In this document: positions 1 through 10,854 of the stretch, piece after piece
Layout of the letters: every line of letters starts with the position of its first letter
Numbering within the stretch: position 1 is the stretch's first letter
NCBI RefSeq assembly: GCF_036250695.1
Contig: NZ_CP109427.1
Location: 3,534,001 to 3,598,000, forward strand
DNA from: Streptomyces sp. NBC_01497
GTDB taxonomy: Bacteria; Actinomycetota; Actinomycetes; Streptomycetales; Streptomycetaceae
Reading direction: 5' to 3'
DNA length: 64,000 nt
Position numbers and translations under genes: made by a program
The notes under the pieces: generated by a model
Database searches by the model: none
What the model was told of the DNA's origin: nothing
Seen by the model: only the letters and a program-made list of their open reading frames with translations

Positions 1-2360
<2,360 letters not shown>

Positions 2361-2781
2361 CGTTATCGCTCCTCAGAGCGGTCAGGCAGTAAAAGGGGTC
2401 GGTCCCCTCTCTGTCCTTCCGCAGCTTAGTCCCGCAAGCGGGGACCGCTCGGGTCCATCCCCGCATCCACGGGGAGCAGCATCCCTCCTGGACTGCTGAC
2501 GAACGCTCCAACCCGATGGTGCGAGACGATGTTCCCCCAGGCCAAGCAGATACCGCCGTCATCACTACGCCGATGGCGAACGGAAAACGCCCGGACCCGC
2601 GTGGCGCCCCTCCCCACTAGGGATGTCTTACCCGCGCACACCGGCGGTCCATGCCGCGTTCCCCCCTCCCCTCAGCTACGGGCGAACAGCGGCCCACGCC
2701 GGGGCCGGACACACCGGGCACCCAGCGTGATCAAAACAGCGCCCAGCGTAACCCCGGTGGCCGTTCGACCGTTGGCCTTTC
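2361..2781. other. clpC upstream region, no gene seen
   Basis: 421 bp between clpC (leftward) and the next rightward gene. It holds the clpC ribosome site, a ClgR-type box at 2564-2581 and a fairly A/T-rich stretch near 2550-2590. No frame with credible codon bias and start site was found. It presumably carries promoters for both divergent genes, but no -10/-35 pair could be assigned with confidence. Confidence 0.6.
2564..2581. promoter_or_regulatory. ClgR-type operator upstream of clpC
   Basis: The sequence ACTACGCCGATGGCGAAC fits every position of the actinobacterial ClgR consensus as I recall it, WNNWCGCYNANRGCGWWS. It sits about 204 bp upstream of the clpC start codon. ClgR is known to activate clp genes in actinomycetes, so placement and family agree. 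The match was found by reading. Confidence 0.65.
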
Positions 2782-3561
2782 ATGCCGCTCCCCGTCCCCG
2801 GCCCACGGGCCCCCCGCTCGCACGACCCCGCACGCGGGCTCCTGCGGGAGCGGATCGCCCGCTTCTACGAGGAGGACCTCGGCTGGCCCGTGCAGCGGGA
2901 GGAGCCGGACGGCCCGGCACGACTGGCGACCGGGGTCGTCTTCGACGCCCTGGAACTGCCGGCGCGTGCGGGGCGTGCGGTGGTCGACCGCCTCGACGAA
3001 GCGGCTCGCGCCGACCGCGCCGGATGCCCTGCCGGGCCGACCGGGCCGGTCACCGGCCCGGTGGCGCTGAGCGCCGACCGGTCGAGGATGTGGGTACTGC
3101 TGGCGCCCGGCAGCGCCGACGAGGTGCCCGGGCTGCTCGACTGGCTGGAGTGGGGCGGTATCGCCCTGGACCTCGACGCCCTCGGTGCGGGGCGGAGCGT
3201 CCCGGCTCCGGTACCGCCCCGGTGGCCCGTACTCGCCACGCAGGGGGCCGCCGTGTGGCTGCGGCCCCCCGGACGTGTGCGCGGCGGTCGGTGCGGCGGT
3301 CACCTCGACGAGGAATCCGATGGCGGCGCGTCCCGCTCCGCACGGCCGGCGCCGTCCGGACTACCGGCACTGCGACTGTGCGGCGGCGCAGGAGGAATCG
3401 GCACCACGGAAATCGGCACCGGGGGCAGCGGTGGGGATGCCCCCGATCTCGTACGGCTCGTGGACGCGGCAGCGGCGGAGTGCCACCGGATCCGCCTCGC
3501 TCGCGGACTCGCGCGAGGAATTGCCGCGGGTGCGAATCCTCAGCCGTTGGCCTTCTCGTAG
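2782..3561 (+). CDS. Hypothetical protein with a degenerate primase/polymerase-like N-terminal domain
   Basis: 259 residues. The segments VVFDALELPARAG (about 50-62), GPVALSADRSRMWVLLAPG and the later GAAVWLRPP resemble the N-terminal prim-pol domain of actinobacterial 'bifunctional DNA primase/polymerase' proteins (pattern FDVLDVPAEAG ... GAVQWARRP). Catalytic acidic residues are not evident, so enzymatic activity is doubtful. The C-terminal third is Gly/Ala-rich and ends with a short helix. The gene converges on lsr2 and their 3' ends overlap by 22 bp. No clear ribosome site precedes the ATG, so the start is uncertain. The family assignment is by resemblance only. Confidence 0.7.
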   Translation: MPLPVPGPRAPRSHDPARGLLRERIARFYEEDLGWPVQREEPDGPARLATGVVFDALELPARAGRAVVDRLDEAARADRAGCPAGPTGPVTGPVALSADRSRMWVLLAPGSADEVPGLLDWLEWGGIALDLDALGAGRSVPAPVPPRWPVLATQGAAVWLRPPGRVRGGRCGGHLDEESDGGASRSARPAPSGLPALRLCGGAGGIGTTEIGTGGSGGDAPDLVRLVDAAAAECHRIRLARGLARGIAAGANPQPLAFS

Positions 3562-3875
3562 GCCTCGCGGATCTCGGCCGGAACGCGGCCGCGGTCGTTC
3601 ACGTTGTAGCCGTTGTCCTTGGCCCACTTGCGGATTTCCGCGGTGTCCTTGTTGCCGCCGGTGACAACGCGTCCCTTGCCACGACCGGTCGCACCACGGC
3701 CGCCGGTACGGCGCCCGCTCTTGGTGTACGGGTCGAGCAGGCCGCGGAGCTTGTCGGCATTGGCGGTCGTGAGGTCGATCTCGTACGTCTTCCCGTCGAG
3801 CGCGAACGTGACGGTCTCGTCCGCCTCGCCGCCGTCGAGGTCGTCGACAAGAAGGACCTGAACCTTCTGTGCCAC
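3540..3875 (-). CDS. lsr2: Lsr2 nucleoid-associated xenogeneic silencer
   Basis: 111 residues starting AQKVQVLLVDDLDGG after the initiator, the typical Lsr2 length and start. The N-terminal beta/alpha part mediates oligomerisation. The C-terminal domain (KWAKDNGYNVNDRGRVP) carries the RGR motif that enters the minor groove of A/T-rich DNA. The GTG at 3875 is preferred because AAAGGAAAT precedes it and homologues begin there; the upstream ATG at 3890 lies within that ribosome site. A perfect 14-bp palindrome lies 46 bp upstream. Lsr2 bridges and silences A/T-rich, often foreign, DNA. Confidence 0.96.
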   Translation of the reverse strand: MAQKVQVLLVDDLDGGEADETVTFALDGKTYEIDLTTANADKLRGLLDPYTKSGRRTGGRGATGRGKGRVVTGGNKDTAEIRKWAKDNGYNVNDRGRVPAEIREAYEKANG

Positions 3876-3920
3876 CGGATTTCCTTTCATCGAAAATGCA
3901 GTACGCGGAAAGGAAACCCC

Positions 3921-3934
3921 TTTTCCCGGGAAAA
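3921..3934. promoter_or_regulatory. Perfect 14-bp palindrome upstream of lsr2
   Basis: TTTTCCCGGGAAAA is a perfect palindrome between the end of the acetyltransferase gene and lsr2, 46 bp before the lsr2 GTG. The surrounding 130 bp are unusually A/T-rich for this genome, as expected where Lsr2 might bind its own promoter. The palindrome could instead be the operator of another regulator. Its function is inferred from position alone. Confidence 0.45.
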
Positions 3935-4006
3935 CACAAACCCCTGGGAGAGGTTGAGTGGTTCAACAAACGGGAAACGCACGCGATTCGGACATCTTCC
4001 CGCGCG

Positions 4007-4555
4007 TCACAGGTGCAGAAGCATGCGGCTGTTGCCCAGGGTGTTCGGCTTCACCCGTTCGAGACCGAGGAACTCGGCAACGCCCTCGTCATAGGAACGC
4101 AACAGCTCTCTGTACACATCTCGGTCGACAGGTGTCCCATCGATCTCCACGAACCCGTGCTTCGTGAAGAAGTCGACTTCGAAGGTCAAGCAGAATACGC
4201 GGCTCACGCCGAGCTCACGCGCGGCGTCCAGCAGCTTCGCGAGGAGCTTGTGCCCGACTCCCGCACCCTTCGCCGAAGGGTCCACGGCGAGTGTGCGCAC
4301 TTCGGCGAGGTCTTCCCACAGGGGATGGAGCGCGCCGCAGCCGATGACCGCTCCGTCGGACGCGCGTTCCGCGACCCAGAACTCCTGGATGTCCTCGTAA
4401 AGCGTCACCGGTGCTTTGTCGAGCAGGATCCCCGCGCCCGCGTATCGCCCCACGAGGCGTCGCACCACCGTGACGTCCCGCGTCCTGGCACGTCGGACAG
4501 TGACCTGGTTCCGGCTCTCGGGATCGTCATGAGGAAGCGGCTGCGCGGAAGACAT
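4007..4555 (-). CDS. argA: Amino-acid N-acetyltransferase (ArgA-type, GNAT fold)
   Basis: 182 residues. It aligns by eye over its whole length with the single-domain N-acetylglutamate synthase of M. tuberculosis (Rv2747 type). Shared blocks are VRRARTRDV, LLDKAPVTLYEDIQEFWVAE, GCGALHPLWEDLAEVRTLAVDP and the end VKPNTLGNSRMLLHL. GAGVGHKLL is the acetyl-CoA loop. The enzyme acetylates glutamate (or glutamine) at the start of arginine synthesis. The ATG at 4555 lies only 10 bp after the BlaI-type gene, so the two are probably co-transcribed. A 35-residue upstream extension is possible but reads as the BlaI tail in another frame. Confidence 0.88.
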   Translation of the reverse strand: MSSAQPLPHDDPESRNQVTVRRARTRDVTVVRRLVGRYAGAGILLDKAPVTLYEDIQEFWVAERASDGAVIGCGALHPLWEDLAEVRTLAVDPSAKGAGVGHKLLAKLLDAARELGVSRVFCLTFEVDFFTKHGFVEIDGTPVDRDVYRELLRSYDEGVAEFLGLERVKPNTLGNSRMLLHL

Positions 4556-4565
4556 GTGCGGGACG

Positions 4566-5294
4566 CTATCGCCCCGACTCCGAAGAGGCGTCGGCGCCCT
4601 GGGACTCGTCCGCCGCCGGTGAGCGGCCGGCAGCGGGCCTGACGGTCCTGCGGGCATCACCGGTTCCGGCGCGCCCCGGTCCGTTTTCCTGGCGCCGGCG
4701 TTTGTCGGAGGGCGCGGCTTCTTCGCCCGGTTCGGCTTCTTCGGCCGCGCTCTGTTCGGATGCCGTCTGTTCCGATGCCGTCTTCGTGGATGCCGTCTTC
4801 GTGGATGCCGACTCTTCGGGTCCGGTCTCTTCGCCGGCGTTCTCTTCGCGAACCACGGCCCGTTCCGCGGCGGGCGCGGGTGCGGGGGCTTCCGGCGCGG
4901 CCCGTTCTCCGTCCGCCGTCTCGGTCCGGGTGCCTTGAACGATACGTACCGCGTCTTCCAGGGACTCGCGTTGCTCCGGCGACATCATCCCGAAGAACGC
5001 GACCAGTGCCGCAGCCTGGTTGTCACTCTTGGACCAGGCCTCGTTCATGAGAGCGGCGGCGTAGGCGGCCCGGGTGGACACCGCGCGATATCGATAGGCG
5101 CGGCCCTCGACTTCCCTGCGTACCCAGCCCTTCTGATGGAGATTGTCCATTACCGTCATGACGGTCGTGTACGCGATGGAGCGTTCTTGCTGGAGGTCTT
5201 CGAGGACTTCCCTGACGGTCACCGGACGGTTCCATTGCCAGACGCGCGTCATCACGGCGTCTTCGAGGTCTCCCAATTGACGGGGCACGCTCAC
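4566..5294 (-). CDS. BlaI/MecI/CopY-family winged-helix repressor with long acidic tail
   Basis: 242 residues. Residues 1-120 form a typical BlaI/MecI domain: LGDLEDAVMTRVWQWNRPVTVREVLEDL, then the recognition region SIAYTTVMTVMDNLHQKGWV and a dimerisation segment with FFGMMSPEQRESLEDAV. The remaining ~120 residues are low-complexity, rich in Ala, Glu and Thr (including ASTKTASTKTASEQTASEQ repeats), and probably disordered. No BlaR1-type sensor protease is adjacent. GTG start at 5294; GTG at 5288 is also possible. It directly precedes argA, so regulation of that gene is conceivable but unproven. Confidence 0.88.
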   Translation of the reverse strand: MSVPRQLGDLEDAVMTRVWQWNRPVTVREVLEDLQQERSIAYTTVMTVMDNLHQKGWVRREVEGRAYRYRAVSTRAAYAAALMNEAWSKSDNQAAALVAFFGMMSPEQRESLEDAVRIVQGTRTETADGERAAPEAPAPAPAAERAVVREENAGEETGPEESASTKTASTKTASEQTASEQSAAEEAEPGEEAAPSDKRRRQENGPGRAGTGDARRTVRPAAGRSPAADESQGADASSESGR

Positions 5295-5340
5295 GAGCTT
5301 AGTCCGTAATGTCGGAAAGGCCGGTTATTTACGCAGCGAA

Positions 5341-5373
5341 AAGGGCGCACGACCATAAGGGTCGTGCGCCCTT
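5341..5373 (-). terminator. Intrinsic terminator after the 61-residue membrane-protein gene
   Basis: A perfect 14-bp stem (AAGGGCGCACGACC, 5341-5354, with its complement at 5360-5373) has a 5-nt loop. On the minus strand it is followed by a short T-run (TTTTCGC). It lies between the small membrane-protein gene and the BlaI-type gene, so it should stop transcription of the former. Confidence 0.85.
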
Positions 5374-5427
5374 CGGCGCTCGTGCGGCCTTCCGGCCGCG
5401 GGGCCCGGCACCGCGGGCCCGCCGGGT

Positions 5428-5613
5428 TCAGGCGCCGTGCGTCTCGGCGGCGGAGGCCCGGGCGGCGGCTTCGGCGCGCGCGATCGCGGCGTCGACGGCG
5501 GCGTCTTCCTTACCCTTGTTGGTTCCACCCTGGGTCTTGATGATCAGCCGCACCAGAAAGAAGAAGAAGGCTGCCATCACCACGGGGGGCACAAGCGCGG
5601 ATACGTATTCCAT
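5428..5613 (-). CDS. Small single-span membrane protein, hypothetical
   Basis: 61 residues. Residues 5-25 (SALVPPVVMAAFFFFLVRLII) form one transmembrane helix. A charged, Ala-rich C-terminal half (KGKEDAAVDAAIARAEAAARA) is likely helical and cytoplasmic. Codon bias is typical of the chromosome and a strong terminator follows, so this is a genuine short gene. No function can be assigned. It lies just downstream of another minus-strand hypothetical gene, separated by 14 bp, and may share its transcript. Confidence 0.75.
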   Translation of the reverse strand: MEYVSALVPPVVMAAFFFFLVRLIIKTQGGTNKGKEDAAVDAAIARAEAAARASAAETHGA

Positions 5614-5627
5614 AGCCGCCAGATTAG

Positions 5628-6221
5628 CTACCCCACTGCCCGCTCCCGCGGCGGGGGCGGCGTGGCGGGCGACGGTTTCCTGCGAGGCGGGAACACCTCG
5701 GACGGCTTGGGCACGGGCCGCTCGCCCGGCGGCCTCGGGGGCGCCGCGGCGGGTTTCTTCGCCGGGCGCGGCTCGTCCTTGTCCGCCGCGCCGACCAGGG
5801 TCAGCAGGCGGGTGCGCTGCGCCGGGGGTGCGGTCGCCGCGGCCGGCACCCGCCCCGCCAGCCGCTCCCGTACGGAGCGCTCGGCGATCCGCCCGCAGCG
5901 TTCGAGCAGCGCGGCGGCGACGGGATGGCCCCGCAGCGCGCGCAGCGCGGCCAGGTCGTCGGGCCCGGGCACATGACCGGCGGCGAGCGCGTCCTGGAGG
6001 AGCTCCAGATAGCCGGTGAGCGAGCCGGGCAGGGCCGACCGGTAGCGAGCGAGATCGGCCAGCAGGAACGCGCGCAGCCGGCCGGCCTCGGAAACGGCCT
6101 CGTCCACGGATTCAGCCAGCGCGAGACAGGCCCGGATGTCCTCGTCCGGGATCTGGTCGGGGTGCAGGACGGCGGCCAGGGCACGTCGGAGCACACGCAG
6201 CTCGTCAGCGCTGAACGCCAT
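5628..6221 (-). CDS. Hypothetical helical protein with proline-rich C-terminus
   Basis: 197 residues from MAFSADELRVLRRALAAVLHPDQ. The first ~130 residues look like a compact helical domain (ADELRVLRRALAAVL; IRACLALAESVDEAVSEAGRLRAFLLADL; LQDALAAGHVPGPDDLAALRALRGHP). The last 50 are Pro/Lys/Arg-rich and probably disordered. The ATG at 6221 is chosen because GAGG lies a few bases upstream; the ATG at 6251 would add ten residues. I do not recognise the family. It is probably transcribed together with the 61-residue membrane protein downstream. Confidence 0.7.
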   Translation of the reverse strand: MAFSADELRVLRRALAAVLHPDQIPDEDIRACLALAESVDEAVSEAGRLRAFLLADLARYRSALPGSLTGYLELLQDALAAGHVPGPDDLAALRALRGHPVAAALLERCGRIAERSVRERLAGRVPAAATAPPAQRTRLLTLVGAADKDEPRPAKKPAAAPPRPPGERPVPKPSEVFPPRRKPSPATPPPPRERAVG

Positions 6222-6551
6222 GCCGCCTCGGGGTCCGTATGGCGTGGGCATGCCTCGACCATACGCGCCAAGACGGACAAAAGGCGCGAAATAGCATCGC
6301 GTCGGGGGTGGCGCACCGGGCGCGGCGGCGCCCCGTCGGGTAGGTGCCCGCGACGGGCACAGGACGCGGGGAGCCCGGGGCCGTGGCGGAGCGGTGGCGT
6401 ACCGCCCTCGCCCGCCTTCCTGGCGCCGTGGACGGGCGCCGTGCGGCGCTGCCGGTTCGCGCACGCCGTCGTCCGGGCCGACCGTTCGCGGAGGCCGTTC
6501 CCGCACGCCGTTCCACGGTCCCGGTCACTTCCCGGTCTTCCCGGCGCCTGA

Positions 6552-7089
6552 TCGCGGTGGTCGTGCGCGGTGCCTGATCGCGGTGGTGTCGCGGTGCCCG
6601 GTCGGGTGCCTGTGCGCGGTGCCGTCGCGGTGCCCGGTCGCGGTGGTCTGTGCGGTGCCTGGTCGCAGTGCCGTCGCGGCGCCCGGTCGCGGTGGTCTGT
6701 GCGGTGCCCGGTCGCGGTGGTCGTGCGCGGTGCCTGATCGGTCGCAGTGCGTGCGCGGTGCCCGTACGCGGTGCCCGTGCGCGGGCCGCCCCGCCGGTGG
6801 CAGGACGGGGCGGTCGTGCGCGGTGCTGTCGCGGTGGTCGTGCGCGGTGCCTGATCGCGGTGGTGTCGCGGTGCCCGGTCGGGTGCCTGTGCGCGGTGCC
6901 GTCGCGGTGCCCGGTCGCGGTGGTCTGTGCGGTGCCTGGTCGCAGTGCCGTCGCGGCGCCCGGTCGCGGTGGTCTGTGCGGTGCCCGGTCGCGGTGGTCG
7001 TGCGCGGTGCCTGATCGGTCGCAGTGCGTGCGCGGTGCCCGTACGCGGTGCCCGTGCGCGGGCCGCCCCGCCGGTGGCAGGACGGGGCG
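6552..7089. repeat. Exact 261-bp tandem duplication in an 876-bp gene-free stretch
   Basis: Bases 6552-6812 and 6829-7089 appear identical over 261 bp when read side by side, at a period of 277 bp with a 16-bp spacer. Each copy is itself built from degenerate GCGGTG/CCCGGTCGCGG units. The duplication fills most of the 6252-7127 interval between the hypothetical gene and the 3' end of coaX. Long open frames cross it on both strands, but they translate to monotonous Arg/Ala/His or Gly/Val repeats, and the 277-bp period is not a multiple of three, so coding is unlikely. Rest of the interval: nothing recognised. Confidence 0.9.
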
Positions 7090-7127
7090 CTCCCGGCCCG
7101 GCCACCCGGGCCCCACCCGGGGGCCGG

Positions 7128-7925
7128 CTACATACGCGCGACGTTGCGTTCGTAGACGAGGCGCAGGCCGATCAGGGTCAGCCACGGCTCGTGTTCGTCG
7201 ATCACGGACGCCTCGCCCAGCACCATCGGCGCCAGACCGCCCGTCGCGATGACGGTCACGTCCTTCGGGTCCTCGGCGAGTTCGCGGGCCATGCGGGTCA
7301 CGACGCCGTCCACCTGGCCCGCGAAGCCGTACAGGATGCCCGCCTGCATGGCCTCGACCGTGTTCTTCCCGATGACGCTCCGGGGCCGCGCCAGCTCGAT
7401 CTTCCGCAGCTGCGCGCCCTTGACGCCGAGCGCCTCCACGGAGATCTCGATGCCCGGCGCGATCACCCCGCCCGTGTATTCGCCGCGCGCGCTGACCGCG
7501 TCGAACGTCGTCGCCGTACCGAAGTCGACGACGATCGCCGGGCCGCCGTAGAGCTCGACGGCCGCCACCGCGTTGATGATGCGGTCCGCGCCGACCTCCT
7601 TCGGGTTGTCCATGAGGATCGGCACACCCGTCTTGATACCGGGCTCGACGAGCACGGCGGGCACGTCGCCGTAGTACCGCCGCGTCACCTCGCGCAGTTC
7701 GTGCAGGACCGAGGGCACGGTCGAGCAGATCGCGATGCCCTCGATCCCCTCGCCCAGTTCCACACCGAGCAGCGGGTGCATGCCCATCAGCCCCTGGAGC
7801 AGCACGGCCAGTTCGTCGGCCGTGCGGCGCGCGTCCGTCGAGATCCGCCAGTGCTCGACGATCTCCTGGCCGTCGAAGAGGCCCAGCACGGTGTGGGTGT
7901 TGCCGACGTCGATGGTCAGCAGCAT
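7128..7925 (-). CDS. coaX: Type III pantothenate kinase
   Basis: 265 residues, normal for CoaX. It phosphorylates pantothenate in the first step of CoA synthesis. The ASKHA-fold motifs are visible: DVGNT (6-10), GADRIINAVAA and DFGTATTFDAV, and ATGGLAP near the C-terminus. The start codon overlaps the nadC stop by one base (TGATG), so translation is probably coupled. As last gene of the panC-nadB-nadC-coaX unit it completes a pantothenate-to-phosphopantothenate pair with panC. Confidence 0.95.
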   Translation of the reverse strand: MLLTIDVGNTHTVLGLFDGQEIVEHWRISTDARRTADELAVLLQGLMGMHPLLGVELGEGIEGIAICSTVPSVLHELREVTRRYYGDVPAVLVEPGIKTGVPILMDNPKEVGADRIINAVAAVELYGGPAIVVDFGTATTFDAVSARGEYTGGVIAPGIEISVEALGVKGAQLRKIELARPRSVIGKNTVEAMQAGILYGFAGQVDGVVTRMARELAEDPKDVTVIATGGLAPMVLGEASVIDEHEPWLTLIGLRLVYERNVARM

Positions 7926-8959
7926 CAGGCGTCCGCTCCCGGCTCGTCCGCCTCGCGCAGGTCCAGGCCGATGTCGAGGATGCGCGGCGAGTGCGTCAGC
8001 GCGCCCACCGACAGGAAGTCGACGCCCGTCTCCGCGTAAGCGCGCGCGTTGTCGAGCGTGAGGCGCCCGGACGACTCCAGGAACGCCCGGCCGTTGACGA
8101 TCCCCACGGCCTCCGACGTCTCGTCGGGCGTGAGGTTGTCCAGCAGGATGAGGTCGGCGCCTGCGTCCAGCACCTCACGGAGCTGGTGCAGGGTGTCGAC
8201 CTCCACCTCGATCGCGAGGTCGGGGAACCGCTCCCGTACCGCCGCGAAGGCCGCGGCCACACCGCCCGCCGCGACCACGTGGTTGTCCTTCACCAGCGCC
8301 GCGTCCGACAGCGACATGCGGTGGTTCACGCCGCCGCCGCAGCGGACCGCGTACTTCTCCAGGGCCCGCAGACCCGGGGTCGTCTTGCGGGTGTCGCGCA
8401 CCTTCGCCTTCGTGCCGTCGAGCGCGTCGGCCCACTCGCGTGTTGCCGTCGCGATGCCCGACAGCCTGCACAGGATGTTCAGCGCGCTGCGCTCCGCCGT
8501 CAGCAGGTCGCGGGTGCGCCCCGTGACACTCAGCAGCTTCTGGCCCGCGGTGACCCGGTCGCCGTCCAGCACGTGCCGTTCGACCTCGAAGTCGGCGGTG
8601 CTCACGACCGAGAGCACCGCTTCCGCGACGTGCAGGCCCGCCACGACGCCGTCCTCGCGCGCCGTGAAGTCGCCGGTGGCCACGGCGTCCTCGGGCACGG
8701 TCGCGGCCGTCGTCACGTCGATCCCGCCGTCCAGGTCCTCCTGGACCGCGACGTGCGCGACGTCCTCGACCTGTACGGGGTCGAGGCCGAGGTCCGCGAG
8801 GAGGGCCGCGAGCGCGGGGTCGAGCCCGCACTCCAGGTCCTCCGACTCGTCGCCGCAGGCGCAGCCGTCGGGGCCGCAGCTGTCGGCGGCGGGCGCGCCG
8901 ATGTGGATCAGCGGCACGGCCACCGGCTCGGGACGCGGGGTGTCTTCGGGCGTGCTCAC
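7925..8959 (-). CDS. nadC: Nicotinate-nucleotide pyrophosphorylase (quinolinate phosphoribosyltransferase)
   Basis: Converts quinolinate and PRPP to nicotinate mononucleotide in de novo NAD synthesis. Of 344 residues, about 50 at the N-terminus are an extension. Family blocks follow: QEDLDGGIDVTT, GRTRDLLTAERSALNILCRLSGIAT, the PRPP/quinolinate-binding RDTRKTTPGLRALEKYAV, GGGVNHRMSLSDAALVKDNH, and EVEVDTLHQL. The extension includes CGPDGCACGDESEDLEC, four Cys in a short span, not part of the catalytic fold and of unknown role. It overlaps nadB by four bases (ATGA) and coaX by one. Confidence 0.96.
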   Translation of the reverse strand: MSTPEDTPRPEPVAVPLIHIGAPAADSCGPDGCACGDESEDLECGLDPALAALLADLGLDPVQVEDVAHVAVQEDLDGGIDVTTAATVPEDAVATGDFTAREDGVVAGLHVAEAVLSVVSTADFEVERHVLDGDRVTAGQKLLSVTGRTRDLLTAERSALNILCRLSGIATATREWADALDGTKAKVRDTRKTTPGLRALEKYAVRCGGGVNHRMSLSDAALVKDNHVVAAGGVAAAFAAVRERFPDLAIEVEVDTLHQLREVLDAGADLILLDNLTPDETSEAVGIVNGRAFLESSGRLTLDNARAYAETGVDFLSVGALTHSPRILDIGLDLREADEPGADA

Positions 8960-10854
8960 GTTGCTGCTCCCTGGGAACGGATCGACTCGGGGTGGTGGTC
9001 CTGGTGGAGGTCCGCGGTGCCGGTGCCGGCCACCGTGAACGAGAGGTCGGGGGTGAGGCCCAGGACGAGATGGTGCCGCCAGTGGGCATCGTCACGGTCC
9101 GGGAAGTCCTCGCGCCAGTGGCAGCCGCGCGTCTCCTCGCGCCGCAGCGCGGCGGTGACGAGCGCGCGGGCGACGGTGAGCAGGTTCGTGGTCTCCCACG
9201 CCTCCACTCCCGGCTCCGCGGGTTTCGGCTCCGGGTGTACGGCTTGCAGCACGGCGGCGGCACGGCGCAGGCTCTCGGCGGATCTGAGGACGCCCGCCCC
9301 CGCCGACATCGCGCGCTGGATGCCGGTGCGGGCCGAGGGGTCGATGAGGCCGACGACGCCCGCCGGGGCGGCGGCACCCGCCGGGGCGGCACCACCACCG
9401 GACGCCGCGCCGCCGGAGAGGACGCCGGTCCTTTCCGCGGCCTCGGACGCCCCGCCGCCACGGGACGACCCGTCGGCCGAGGAGGACACGGCCGTGCGGG
9501 ACGGCCCGCCGCCCCCCGACGGCGTGGAGGGCCGCGAGGCCGTGATGTCCTCCGCGATCCGTTCCGCGAAGACCAGGCCCTCCAGCAGCGAGTTCGAGGC
9601 CAGACGGTTCGCACCGTGCACGCCGGTGCAGGCGACCTCGCCGCACGCGTACAGCCCCGGCACGTCCGTCCGGCCGAGGAGGTCGGTCCGCACGCCGCCC
9701 GACGCGTAGTGCGCGGCCGGTGCCACCGGCATCGGGGCGGTCACCGGGTCGATGCCGTGCGCGCGGCAGGCCGCCAGGATCGTCGGGAAGCGGGTCTCCC
9801 ACATCTCCCGGCCGAAATGGCGGCCGTCGAGGTACATGTGCTCGGCGCCCTGCTCCCGCATCCGCCGCATGATCGCCTTGGCGACGATGTCCCGGGGCGC
9901 GAGCTCCGCCAGTTCGTGCTGCCCGAGCATGAAGCGGACGCCGTCGGCGTCCACGAGGTGCGCGCCCTCGCCGCGTACCGCTTCGGACACCAGCGGCTGC
10001 TGGCCCTCCGAGCCCGCGCCGAGGAACAGCACCGTCGGATGGAACTGGACGAATTCGACGTCGGAGACGCCCGCGCCCGCGCGCAGGGCGAGAGCGACGC
10101 CGTCGCCCGTCGACACCGCCGGGTTCGTCGTCGCGGCGAAGACCTGGCCCATGCCGCCGGTCGCCAGCACCACCGCCGGTGCGGTGACCGCGCCGACGCC
10201 GTCGTGCTGGCCCTCGCCCATCACATGCAGGGTGACGCCCGCCGCGCGTCCCGCGGTGTCCTTCAGCAGGTCCAGCACGAGCGCGTTCTCGATCGTCCGC
10301 ACCGCCGTGCGCCGTACCGCCGCACCCAGCGCGCGCGCCACCTCGGCGCCCGTCGCGTCACCGCCCGCGTGCGCGATACGGCGCCGGTGGTGGCCGCCCT
10401 CGCGCCCGAGTTCGAGTTCGCCGTCGGCGGCGCGGTCGAACGTGGCGCCCGTCGCGATCAGCCGCCGCACCGCCGCGGCGCCCTGGGTCACCAGGGCCCG
10501 CACGGCCGCCTCGTCGCACAGGCCCGCGCCCGCGACCAGGGTGTCGTCGCGGTGCTGCTCCGGTGTGTCGCCTTCGCCGAGCGTCGCGGCGATGCCGCCC
10601 TGGGCCCAGCGCGTCGAGCCGTCATCCAGCCGTGCCTTGGTGACGACGACCGTACGCAGCCCCGCGGCGGAGCAGCGCAGCGCGGCCGTGAGGCCCGCGA
10701 CGCCGGAACCCACCACGACGACGTCCGCGTCGATCGACCAGCCGGGCGCGGGCGCCGCGAGCCGTATGCCGCCGCTGCCGTGCCCACCACCGGTACCGCC
10801 GCTGTCGCGGCCCCCGGTCCGGCCGTTGCTTTCGGTGCCGCTGCCGGTGCTCAT
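8956..10854 (-). CDS. nadB: L-aspartate oxidase
   Basis: FAD enzyme that oxidises aspartate to iminoaspartate for quinolinate synthesis. The FAD-binding [15 protein letters not shown] lies near residue 45, with the family blocks [22 protein letters not shown] and [22 protein letters not shown] further on. At 632 residues it is long because a ~65-residue Gly/Ser/Ala-rich segment (about 435-500) is inserted before the C-terminal helical domain, probably a disordered linker. NadA, the partner for the next step, is not encoded in this window. Four-base overlaps with panC and nadC imply one transcript. Confidence 0.96.
   Translation of the reverse strand: MSTGSGTESNGRTGGRDSGGTGGGHGSGGIRLAAPAPGWSIDADVVVVGSGVAGLTAALRCSAAGLRTVVVTKARLDDGSTRWAQGGIAATLGEGDTPEQHRDDTLVAGAGLCDEAAVRALVTQGAAAVRRLIATGATFDRAADGELELGREGGHHRRRIAHAGGDATGAEVARALGAAVRRTAVRTIENALVLDLLKDTAGRAAGVTLHVMGEGQHDGVGAVTAPAVVLATGGMGQVFAATTNPAVSTGDGVALALRAGAGVSDVEFVQFHPTVLFLGAGSEGQQPLVSEAVRGEGAHLVDADGVRFMLGQHELAELAPRDIVAKAIMRRMREQGAEHMYLDGRHFGREMWETRFPTILAACRAHGIDPVTAPMPVAPAAHYASGGVRTDLLGRTDVPGLYACGEVACTGVHGANRLASNSLLEGLVFAERIAEDITASRPSTPSGGGGPSRTAVSSSADGSSRGGGASEAAERTGVLSGGAASGGGAAPAGAAAPAGVVGLIDPSARTGIQRAMSAGAGVLRSAESLRRAAAVLQAVHPEPKPAEPGVEAWETTNLLTVARALVTAALRREETRGCHWREDFPDRDDAHWRHHLVLGLTPDLSFTVAGTGTADLHQDHHPESIRSQGAAT

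Noticed and set aside
5801..7185. Long open frames across the 261-bp duplication on both strands
   Set aside because: They translate to monotonous His/Arg/Ala or Gly/Val repeats, lack ribosome sites, and the 277-bp period breaks the frame between copies.
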